From NCBI GenBank assembly GCA_964017195.1, contig OZ024895.1, positions 14,649,034-14,713,033 of the forward strand: a stretch of DNA of 64,000 nucleotides, read 5' to 3'. The DNA comes from Siderastrea radians (lineage: Eukaryota; Cnidaria; Anthozoa; Scleractinia; Rhizangiidae). Shown here piece after piece: positions 56,370 to 64,000 of this stretch. The position numbers were made by a program, and so were the translations under genes. How positions within the stretch are numbered: the first letter of the stretch is position 1; every line of letters begins with the position of its first letter. The notes under the pieces are model-generated. The model worked only from the letters and a program-made list of their open reading frames with translations, had not been told where the DNA came from and did no database searches.

Positions 56370-59113
56370 ACTCACACTCGCCGGCAGAGCTATTTCCCAA
56401 CGATTATTGTTCAGTGGGGCCACTTGCAGGGGATAGCTCGACTGCATCTGCCACAGCAGGGGTATGCCCCGACATTAATTTAGGAACAGCAGAGTGTGAT
56501 ATTACTTGCAGTCAATCAGCAGGGCCCTTATGTTTTGACGTGCAGCAGCCCGAAGCAGCCTTTATCTCCACAGACTTAAAGTATGAGATATGGGCCCAAG
56601 AACTAGTAAATGATCCGGACAAAGACTTTATTCTCACTGGTGTACAAGAGGGTTTTGACTTGATCCCGCGAGACGCTACTGTTTTGCCAGCTTTAACAAA
56701 GAACAACAAATCAGCACTCAGACCTGGGGCCAAAGAGCAGATTGAGGAGCAGCTGTCTGAAGGCCTTTCACTTGGCCATTTTGCAACGTCGACAACACTT
56801 CCCACCACTGTTAATGCTATTGGAGCTGTGCCCAAAAGGGACTCTTCAGAACTGCGAATGATAATGGATTGTAGCCGACCCTTTGCAGCAAGTGCTAATT
56901 CTTACATGGACCTTGACCATTACAAATATGTGACAGTTGATGAGGCAGCATGCCAAGCTAAACCCGGTTTCTGGTTAGCTAAGATTGACTTGAAACATGC
57001 CTACCGAAGTGTTGGGACACACCCTAACAGCTGGAAAGTTACTGGTATGTCTTGGCATTTTGAAGGCACTGCCAGCGCAACATTCCTGTATGATAAACGC
57101 CTCCCTTTTGGTGCTCGAACATCTCCCATGATTTTCCACCGCCTCACGCAATCAGTTTGCAGAATGATGGCCCGACGTGGCTTCACAGTGCTTGCCTACT
57201 TGGATGATTTTCTCATAATAGAACCCAGTCAGCAGCAGTGTCAAATCGCCATGGACACCCTCATCGGTCTGCTTCAGTCTCTTGGTTTCAGGATAAACTG
57301 GTCAAAGGTTGTTCAACCCAGTCAATCACTATGCTTTCTCGGAGTTGAAATTGATACAGTGAGTCGTGAACTTCGTCTTCCCAGCAAACGTGTATCTGAG
57401 CTATTGGACATATTGAACTCAACTTTACCTAAACGCAAGTGCCAGAAACATCACCTTCAGCGCCTTGTGGGAAAACTTAGCTGGGCTGCTCGAGTCGTCA
57501 GAGGGGGTCGGACCTTTTTGCGGCGACTGATCACTGTTATGAACTCTGTAAACCACCCTCACCACCGTGTTTACCTTAATGGCCAAGCAAGAGCAGACCT
57601 TCAGTGGTGGGCATCCTTACTCCCTGTTTTCAACTACAAATCCCTATTCCCTGATGAATATCCCATGACATCACCAGCATATACTGATGCATCAACTGCA
57701 GGTGGTGGTTGCTGTTGGCAAAATGATTGGCTATATGTTAGCTGGGCACTAGACTTCCCAGATTTGTTTACCCTTCATATCAATTACAAAGAAGCTTTCA
57801 TGATCCTTCAAGCGGCCAAACGGTGGGCCCCATATTGGTCTGGACAAAGAATTATAATTAAGTCAGATAGTGAGGTTGCAGCAGCAATTGTTAACAAAGG
57901 AACCACCCCCTGCCCTATCATAATGGAATGGCTCCGGGAGTTGTTCTGGTTGTCAGAGTACTATGGTTTTCACCTGACAGTGGATCACATCCCAGGCTCG
58001 CTCAATGTTATTGCAGACAGTATTTCTAGACTTGATGAAAAATGCCACCAAGACACGCTTCGAGCATGGCTCTCACAGTCCTCTTCATCTACTTTAGACC
58101 TCTCGTCTCACATGTCACCTTTATCACTTGCTTTCCTCAGACCCAGAGGATCAGTCGAGATTGGATATGTTCTTAAGTTTCGGAAACAAGCCTACGCATC
58201 CTCCACTAAGACCACTTACAAAAGTCAGCTGCGAGCCTATCTCATCTTCTGTGCGTATTATGGGTACCAGCCGCTACCAGCATCCACCATAACACTCAGT
58301 CGTTACGCAGCTTTCCTGGCTCGATCATTATCCATTTCCTCGATTCCAGCATACCTGAACATTGTTCGTATCCTCCATTTGGAACATGGCCTTGAGGATC
58401 CTACCAAAAATAACTTCCCCTTAGCTACCACTTTGCGTGGTATTCGCCGCTGCAAAGGACAAACAGTCTCGCAGAAGAAACCCATGACCCCCGACATGCT
58501 TCTGGCTATCAAGGTACACTTGAACTTGACAGACCCAGCCCATGCCGATTTCTGGGCTGTCTGCTTAGTGGGCTTCTTCGGCCTTCTTCGTAAAGCCAAT
58601 ATGCTGTTAAAGGGCGTTGCCAAGTTCAACCCTTTAAAAAACCTTAGGAGAGGCGACATTGTGTTTTACCCGGACTGGGTCATCATTATCAACCGCTGGT
58701 CCAAAACCATTCAGTTCAGCCAACGACTCCTCACCATCCCACTCCCTCGCATCCAAGGTCACCCATTGTGTCCTTATGCAGCACTACAGACTGCCTTCAG
58801 GCTGGTTCCAGCCCCTCTGTCTGGTCCTGCCTTCGTCTTACCAGCACCCTCAAGCAGTAGCCTGATGCCCCTCACATATGCAAAGTTTGACAACCTTCTT
58901 AAATCCGTGGCATTGACAGCGGGCCTTGACCCAACTCGCATCAGTGGTCACAGCCTTAGAGCTGGGGGGGCAACCCTAGCCTTTCAAGCTAACCTACCGG
59001 AGGAGTTAATTAAGAGACTAGCAGACTGGCGATCTGATGCCTTTAGGTCGTACATTCACATACCCATTAAGTATAGGATGCATGCTATTCGCCAAGTTGC
59101 CTTGTTTGTTTGA
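56327..59113 (+). CDS. DIRS-like ORF2: reverse transcriptase, RNase H and tyrosine recombinase
   Basis: A 928-residue open frame without breaks. The RT domain has AKIDLKHAYRSV, LPFGARTSPMIFHRL and the catalytic YLDDFLII near residue 290. RNase H follows with AYTDAS near 450, KEAFMILQAAKRW, IIKSDSEVAAA and DHIPGSLNVIADSISR. The C-terminal third is a tyrosine recombinase: an SSTKTTYKSQLRAYLIFC core-binding segment, the first arginine in GFFGLLRKANML (~750), the HxxR box in SGHSLRAGGATL (~877) and the nucleophile candidate in FRSYIHIP (~907). RT plus recombinase in place of an integrase defines the DIRS order. All catalytic residues recognisable by eye are present, so this copy could be active or a trans-acting source. 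Confidence 0.92.
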   Translation: METPIPLNTQPPSLNSHSPAELFPNDYCSVGPLAGDSSTASATAGVCPDINLGTAECDITCSQSAGPLCFDVQQPEAAFISTDLKYEIWAQELVNDPDKDFILTGVQEGFDLIPRDATVLPALTKNNKSALRPGAKEQIEEQLSEGLSLGHFATSTTLPTTVNAIGAVPKRDSSELRMIMDCSRPFAASANSYMDLDHYKYVTVDEAACQAKPGFWLAKIDLKHAYRSVGTHPNSWKVTGMSWHFEGTASATFLYDKRLPFGARTSPMIFHRLTQSVCRMMARRGFTVLAYLDDFLIIEPSQQQCQIAMDTLIGLLQSLGFRINWSKVVQPSQSLCFLGVEIDTVSRELRLPSKRVSELLDILNSTLPKRKCQKHHLQRLVGKLSWAARVVRGGRTFLRRLITVMNSVNHPHHRVYLNGQARADLQWWASLLPVFNYKSLFPDEYPMTSPAYTDASTAGGGCCWQNDWLYVSWALDFPDLFTLHINYKEAFMILQAAKRWAPYWSGQRIIIKSDSEVAAAIVNKGTTPCPIIMEWLRELFWLSEYYGFHLTVDHIPGSLNVIADSISRLDEKCHQDTLRAWLSQSSSSTLDLSSHMSPLSLAFLRPRGSVEIGYVLKFRKQAYASSTKTTYKSQLRAYLIFCAYYGYQPLPASTITLSRYAAFLARSLSISSIPAYLNIVRILHLEHGLEDPTKNNFPLATTLRGIRRCKGQTVSQKKPMTPDMLLAIKVHLNLTDPAHADFWAVCLVGFFGLLRKANMLLKGVAKFNPLKNLRRGDIVFYPDWVIIINRWSKTIQFSQRLLTIPLPRIQGHPLCPYAALQTAFRLVPAPLSGPAFVLPAPSSSSLMPLTYAKFDNLLKSVALTAGLDPTRISGHSLRAGGATLAFQANLPEELIKRLADWRSDAFRSYIHIPIKYRMHAIRQVALFV

Positions 59114-59727
59114 TCACTCAGTTATTCTAGTTGTTTATATTAGTATGGGGTAGGACGTTTCCTCCCATGGGCAGATTTACTTTCAATAAATGGAAGGGCC
59201 TGTTTTCTGGGCCCTTTCCTCTACCCCATACTGTGGTTATTCAGTGTTCCACTAGAGTTAATGCCCTGATAAAATTTTTTCTATTCTGGCCTCTAGAAGC
59301 TTTTGAAAGTAGCTATTGATTCTGTCTTCATATTGTTTGTTCATATCGTTTTTAGGCCGATAGCCCCAGCTGTGACTTTCACTGGACTGAACGTCTGACA
59401 TTAGAAGTTACGCTGGACGTTCAGTTTTATGCAACTCGCCCCAGAAGCCTTACAAGAAAAAAAGTTGCTTTAATTCGGTCTTAACACATTCTTATCGCTA
59501 CTTCTGCTAAAGAATTGGAACTGAAAATTCTCTACCACACTCAACCACTGCATCCATCATAGTGAAATCACGGATAAGATTGGGTCATTTTAGTTGCATG
59601 TGTGTAATTATATTGTATTGCCGTTCTCATTATTGTTCGTTTAACGGTTGTATTTCTACATCATTATATTCATGTATTCGTTCAGTCCAAGTCTGTTATT
59701 TTGAAGTGAATTTAACTTTTGCATTAG

Positions 59728-60105
59728 GTGCCCCTTTCTCACGAGAGGCCTTTCGGTTTACACAAAAGCCAGAGGAAACTCTTTATGTTATGGAAGGGAG
59801 TGATGCAGCACTTGAATGGGACTATTCAGCAGTCAATAAAGAAGCAGATTTGAGGCGTATCACATGGAGTGTTTATAACAAAACTGAGGATGACTATTAT
59901 CCGCTAGCAGTGGAATACCCGAATGGGACTGTTAAACTTAACTCCGCTATACCACCAGAATATGAGGGCAGAATAAAGAAGGAAGGCCGTGCCACTTTTG
60001 TGATAAAGAGAGTCACAATTGAGCACTCAAACCGTTTTAAATGCACTTTGGATGGAAAACAAGGTGTGGCAGAAATTTCGAGTACCACTGAACTCGTTGT
60101 TACAG
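59728..60105 (+). CDS. V-like Ig exon 2 of the right IgSF gene
   Basis: A 378-nt exon, phase 1-1, acceptor TTTTGCATTAG, donor GTGCAG. It encodes FRFTQKPEETLYVMEGSDAA, LEWDYSAVNKEADLRRITW, YEGRIKKEGRATFVIKRV and SNRFKCTLDGKQG. It is a paralogue of the exon at 37904, keeping YNK, YPLAVEY-NG and the F-strand KC. As in that exon the B-strand cysteine is tryptophan (L-E-W). Phases fit exons 37904 and 60823 on either side. A second copy of its 3' half lies at 54652. Confidence 0.88.
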
Positions 60106-60299
60106 GTGCAGTATGCTTCATAAAATAACATTAATATTCCTCCTTCATCTCCTGCCTTTTTTACGTAACAAAAGAAAAGAAACCATTTTATAATCGACGA
60201 CGTTCTGCTAAAGCGTATTCTATCCTGTACACATAAGGTAAAAGAGTATTTTTTCTCATATTTGAAACTGACTCTTAAAAAAAAAAAACTCCATGATGT

Positions 60300-60645
60300 T
60301 GATTAACGTTTAGTCCAGCAGTCCTCTGAGGGGCTATTTAAGAGGGAGTAGGAGACTGACCCATGTTTGACTACCCGGGAATCTTTTTGTTGGTTGCCTA
60401 AGTAAAATCTGAATGTAAGAACAACAAAACTTGGTAAATCTCGACACTAAGGATTTCAGTATGTATCTTTGAGGTTTATTTAATTTTATTCGAAACTGTC
60501 TACTTCTCTTACAGGAATGCGCATGAAATGCCCTGATAACACTTTTTTTCTATTCTGGCCTCTAGAAGCTTTTGAAAGTAGCTATTGATTCTGTCTTCAT
60601 ATTGTTTGTTCATATTGCTTTTAGGCAGATAGCCCCAACTATGCA
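60300..60645. repeat. Intron segment duplicated around the DIRS-like element
   Basis: Matches 54940-55158 (GGAGTAGGAGACTGACCCAT, CTACCCGGGAATCTTTTTGT) joined directly to 59261-59368 (TCTATTCTGGCCTCTAGAAG). It is the uninterrupted paralogue of the DIRS insertion site. Confidence 0.85.
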
Positions 60646-60822
60646 GTGAGGCAAAAATTGGTCTTGGAACTAAAATAAATGCTGTAAACTTAACACCAGT
60701 TGCTTTTAACCATGAGCATTTTTTTAGAATCAGTAGTGCATGATAGTGTCAAAATGTAAGAACAATGCCTGTAAAAGAGTATGTTCATTGCAACATACGT
60801 TATTGTTTACTTTCTTATTCAG

Positions 60823-61101
60823 GCTTAGCCTCTGTGCATCCCGTGGTTCAGTTTCCCAAGGTGGCTGGTTCAGCGACCTTTACCTGTACTGCCACCGGTG
60901 TTCCAAAGTTTACTTGGAGGAGATATAGACCATCACAGAAAGTGGTCAGTGATGCTAGACGTTATATATTCTCTTCTGGTACTGGATCCTCTCAGCTGAC
61001 CATCAAGAACATATCTCACGGTGACCAAGGGTATTATGTCTGTGATGCTACTGTCAACAGCGATCAGCCAAACTTAGCCGCAGGCTATGTGCAAGTACAG
61101 T
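60823..61101 (+). CDS. Ig exon 3 of the right IgSF gene
   Basis: A 279-nt exon, phase 1-1, acceptor TTATTCAG, donor GTAAGT. It encodes ASVHPVVQFPKVAGSATFTC, GVPKFTWRRYR, SSQLTIKNISHGDQGYYVC and AAGYVQVQ. Both canonical cysteines and the C-strand tryptophan are present, along with the D-Q-G-Y-Y-V-C motif, so this is an ordinary I/C2-type domain, unlike the two V-like domains before it. Confidence 0.85.
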
Positions 61102-61375
61102 GTAAGTGACTAGACAAACAGTGAAAATTATCGCTGATGTTCGACATTGCTTTCTGCCAGTCTCATTTCACTATCAAAGATACCCGCTTTTGGTGTCCGT
61201 GATTATAAACCGGCCAAATTTGACTCAAGTTTCCGAAGGCCAATGAGCCATGTTTAACGTTTTGATCTACAATTCTTGCGACTGCCTTCACTAAATTTGC
61301 ACAGTGTGTAGTCCATATTGAATGCGGGGATGGGCCATGTTGCATGCAGGGATGGGACATTAAACGTGTAAAACA

Positions 61376-62396
61376 CCAGACATAACTAATCGATGATCAA
61401 TGACATCAATTGGTAATCAATGAGTAATCGATGGGTAATCAGTTGATTAGTCTTTGATTATTGGCGATGATCAATGAGTAATCGATGACTAATCGAAGCC
61501 CAAAAATTTTGTGGCCTATCGATTACTCATCGATGACATCGATTACTCATTGATGTAATTGATTACCTATTGATGTTATTGATTACTCATCGATGACCCA
61601 TGACAATTTTTAAAATTTAAACTAGTGAGCAGCACTCTGCGAACTTGTAGTTGTAAAACGTGTTTATTCTCCTACGCGTTTCGTCTAACTATCGTAGACT
61701 TCTTCAGGGAGTTTTACAAACAAATGCTAAATGCCTGTATTTAAGCAATAATAGCGGCTATTTCGAGAAACACGGACCGCAAAAGTGCGGCCGGATTGAC
61801 GAAAAAAGAAACAGGCGAAGCTGTGAAATATTTACGCAAGGCGTGAGAGTTGTTTGGGGGCCACGGTTTTAGCTAAAACCGTGGCCCCCAAATCCGGCCG
61901 TACCCCAAATCCGGCCTCACCTTTGCGGTCCGTGTTTCTCGAAATAGCCGCTATTATTGCTTAAATACAGGCATTTAGCATTTGTTTGTAAAACTCCCTG
62001 AAGAAGTCTACGATAGTCAGACGAAACGCGTAGGAGAATAAACACGTTTTACAACTACAAGTTCGCAGAGTGCTGCTCACTAGTTTAAATTTAAAACATT
62101 GCCTTAAAAAAATTGTTTTAGAAAATTGTTTAAAATATTGTATTTTGTTCTTATTCGCCAAATACGGTTTTCAAACACGAAATGATATCGATGAGTAATG
62201 AATGAAATCAATGACTAATCAATGCAATCGATGACTAATCGATGACCAAAAATTTTGTGGCCTATCGATTAGTCATCGATTACTCATTGATCATCGGCAA
62301 TAATCAATGACTAATCAGCTGATTACCTATCGATTACCTATTGATTACTCATTGATTTCATTGATGTCATTGATGTCATCGATTAGTTATGCCTGG
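61376..62396. mobile_element. ~1-kb fold-back element in an intron of the right IgSF gene
   Basis: The outer ends are inverted (CATAACTAATCGATGA and TCATCGATTAGTTATG). Each outer arm (~230 bp) is made of many ATCGATGA/TGATTACTCATTGAT variants. The inner arms (61612-61795 and 61917-62093) are almost exact complements, and the centre is a perfect 40-bp palindrome at 61853-61892 containing CCACGGTTTTAGCTAAAACC. The inner arms start at ACTAGTGAGCAGCACTCTGC. There is no protein-coding content; ORFs reflect symmetry. Confidence 0.85.
61998..62026 (+). ncRNA. Hammerhead-like motif in inner arm (mirror copy at 61679-61707, minus strand)
   Basis: CTGAAGA (61998-62004) and GAAA (62023-62026) are separated by a segment able to form GTCT/AGAC pairing, the order found in hammerhead ribozymes (CUGANGA, stem II, GAAA). 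One extra A lies at the base of stem II, and stems I and III are not convincing by eye. The copy in the other arm differs by one loop base. Treated as a candidate only. Confidence 0.25.
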
Positions 62397-62497
62397 AAAA
62401 CATTATCGAACTACGCGGAATCAAGCCAAAGGCGGTATCTAGTGATCATCATTGTCATCATCATTGTAAATGTTTTTTGTTTTGTTTTGTTTTCAAG

Positions 62498-62775
62498 ACC
62501 CTCCTAAATACGATACCAAGTCTTGCCCCACAAGATACTACTATCAAGCTTTTCGTGTCAGCAAACAGTTCTCCATATGTTGCCCTGTCAGTGGATACCC
62601 AACTCCGATTGTGACATGGAAGAAGAATGGAATTCAGCTGCAGAAAGGAATGAAAAACAAGTTGATTATCACTCCTGCGAAAGGCAAAGCCTTTGGAATT
62701 TATACTTGCACTGCTTCAGATGGTATACATACAGTTGGCCCATTCATCATTAGTGTTATAAAAAGATCGTGGTGA
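62498..62775 (+). CDS. Ig exon 4 of the right IgSF gene, possibly terminal
   Basis: Acceptor TTTTCAAG, phase-1 entry. It encodes KSCPTRYYYQAFRVSKQFSI, then CCPVSGYPTPIVTWKKNG, KLIITPAKGKAFGIYTCTAS and GPFIISVIKRSW before TGA at 62773. The Ig signature (C...W...Y-x-C) is clear. A donor-like GTGAAT overlaps the stop but would leave in phase 2, unlike all other exons here. If the stop is used, the product is a secreted protein of about 465 residues with four Ig domains; otherwise the TM exon lies beyond the window. AATAAA signals are found near 63868 and 63952. Confidence 0.75.
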
Positions 62776-64000
62776 ATATAGTGTAATTTACAGCGATAAA
62801 CGCAAAAATGTGTTACGGGTGATGTTCACTTTTTTTAATGATAAAATAATAACCGTCACTTGGACGAGATCTCTTGATTGTTGCACATGGGACCTAGGCT
62901 CACGAGCAGAACACTTTAGTTTTAAAATAGAAGGATTTGTATGGAACTTGATCGCTAGTTTAGTCAGGAAGCTAAAAATGACAATTAATAGCGGATTTCG
63001 TGTACATACCAGATCATCTATTGTCCTTGTGCGTCTTGACAGTCTTAAAACCTTTCGACCGCATTTCAGCCGGTCAATGGGGCTCCGCAACCGTCCTTCT
63101 ATTAGCACGCTTAACAAGCGTACTCTTATCACATCTAAATAGAACAACAAAATGTTCGTTGTGTTTCCTGTCTTCTCTTCAGTTTTAAAACAATCCCCTC
63201 TTTGCATCTCTTGAATAACAGTCGTTGCCAATGAACAGAAGACGCAAAAGATGAATTGAATGTTCCAGATGTAACAAGTCGAAATAGAAATTAAACCTCT
63301 TAAATTCACAATAAAGGATTTCCGTCAAATTATTTTCTTCTTAGACAAGTCAGACTTGGCTGCTATTTTAACACCGCCGGTTTTCTTACTTTTCAAGGAC
63401 CTCTGTCTCTAATTTCATCACAAACCTTTCAGTATTCAACCGTAGAAAAAGCCATTTATAACCCACAGCCGACTTTTTAACTGACTTCGAGGTGTTTGGA
63501 TACTTGATGAGACACTCTTTCAAGTGCTTGATATAGCTTCTTATGCTGTTAAAGATCAGGTATCCAAATCACCGTCACGGTAGAGGTTTCCTTTGTCGTC
63601 CTGAGAACCCATGTTCAAACACTCGCACTCGTTTTTGATATATTTTTTCAAATGTTTGTGGGTGTGATCTTACAAAATCAAGGGGGTACACCTCAATTAA
63701 AATCATTCGCTCTCAGTGGTTCCTAGTTCCCCCAAATCCACTCCACTGGACTTGCTGACTTTGAAGCAAACAGAAATATCTGCACACAGTAGCGAAATTA
63801 GCGGTAACGAGAAAGAGATTCGAGACGGTATCCTTCCAGCTCCATAATACTCTATTTATGACCATGTCAAATAAAGTGAAATCTAAAAAAGATTATACAA
63901 GCGACTGCACTGTGGTATACTATAAACTACGGCAGTACATTACGTTTGAATAATAAAGAGCACTGATGTATAAAGTTCCTTTAACGATAATATCGACAAC
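62776..64000. other. 3' flank of the right IgSF gene
   Basis: Opposing ORFs of 110 and 173 codons at 62788-63309 overlap on both strands and show no domain. A block at 63486-63570 (GAGGTGTTTGGATAC-TGATGA) resembles 34449-34520, and may be part of a repeat family. Confidence 0.4.

Larger units (their letters stand above)
55159..59260 (+). mobile_element. DIRS-like tyrosine-recombinase retrotransposon
   Basis: Contains a Gag-like ORF (one frameshift) and an intact RT-RNase H-tyrosine recombinase ORF on the same strand. The host sequence before it (to GCATGAA) and after it (from ATGCCCTGATAA) is contiguous in the paralogous intron at 60520-60545, which defines the ends to within a few bases. 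No target duplication is seen, as expected for recombinase-mediated insertion. The 3' end has a hairpin, AGTATGGGGTAGGA paired with TCTACCCCATACT, around 59142-59232. The exact clade within the DIRS order was not determined. Confidence 0.85.

Noticed and set aside
61163..62161. ORFs within the fold-back element
   Set aside because: They follow from the inverted symmetry and have no protein-like features.
62788..63309. 173-codon minus-strand ORF and overlapping 110-codon plus-strand ORF
   Set aside because: Mutually overlapping, with no recognisable domain or promoter context; possibly part of a repeat.

Overview
The window is eukaryotic genomic DNA: AT-rich, intron-rich, with exons bounded by GT/AG sites and separated by kilobases of transposon-derived sequence. 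Small DNA transposons (MITEs), an intact DIRS-type tyrosine-recombinase retrotransposon, a PHD-finger LINE and rapidly duplicating immunoglobulin-superfamily (IgSF) genes together suggest a marine invertebrate, most likely an anthozoan cnidarian (coral or anemone). That assignment is inference; no single marker proves it.

Left half (about 2.4-28.6 kb, minus strand): an array of Ig and fibronectin-III (FN3) exons ending in a transmembrane exon, the layout of an IgCAM-like receptor. In transcription order the exons are Ig (28.6 kb), Ig (27.8), half a V-like Ig (26.6), Ig (25.8), Ig (23.1), FN3 (20.5/14.0), FN3 (12.9), FN3 (9.9) and TM (2.5). Many are damaged: a frameshift in the 27.8 kb Ig, a truncated V-like exon, a premature TAG in the 12.9 kb FN3, several lesions in the 9.9 kb FN3. 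The first FN3 exon is cut in two by a 6.2-kb LTR retrotransposon. The retroelement has near-identical 572-bp LTRs, a 4-bp target duplication, and a long ORF encoding Gag, two zinc knuckles, an aspartic protease and a C-terminal hydrophobic segment, but no reverse transcriptase or integrase. Intact internal Ig/FN3 exons whose ends could be checked are phase 1-1, so damaged ones could be skipped in frame; the locus is either a pseudogene or a receptor reduced by exon skipping.

Right half (36.7-62.8 kb, plus strand): a second IgSF gene with a TATA-like box, a signal-peptide exon, two related V-like Ig exons that lack the B-strand cysteine, and two further Ig exons. A two-exon gene of unknown function (76 aa) lies on the opposite strand in its first intron. 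The second intron has been enlarged by a ~5-kb inverted duplication (arms 39.3-45.0 and 49.9-54.65 kb) around a decayed CR1/L2-type LINE. Each arm carries a DNA transposon missing from the other, so each gives the other's empty site. The outer end of the right arm truncates a duplicated Ig exon, and a largely intact DIRS-like element (RT-RNase H-tyrosine recombinase, 928-aa ORF) follows. A 1-kb fold-back element sits in the last intron.

Between and around the genes are many MITEs and dispersed repeats, including a 2.5-kb direct segmental duplication (6.0-8.5 and 30.5-33.4 kb). The overall picture is an IgSF cluster evolving by exon duplication, pseudogenization and transposon insertion, as known for recognition-receptor loci. 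A role in recognition is not shown by the sequence.
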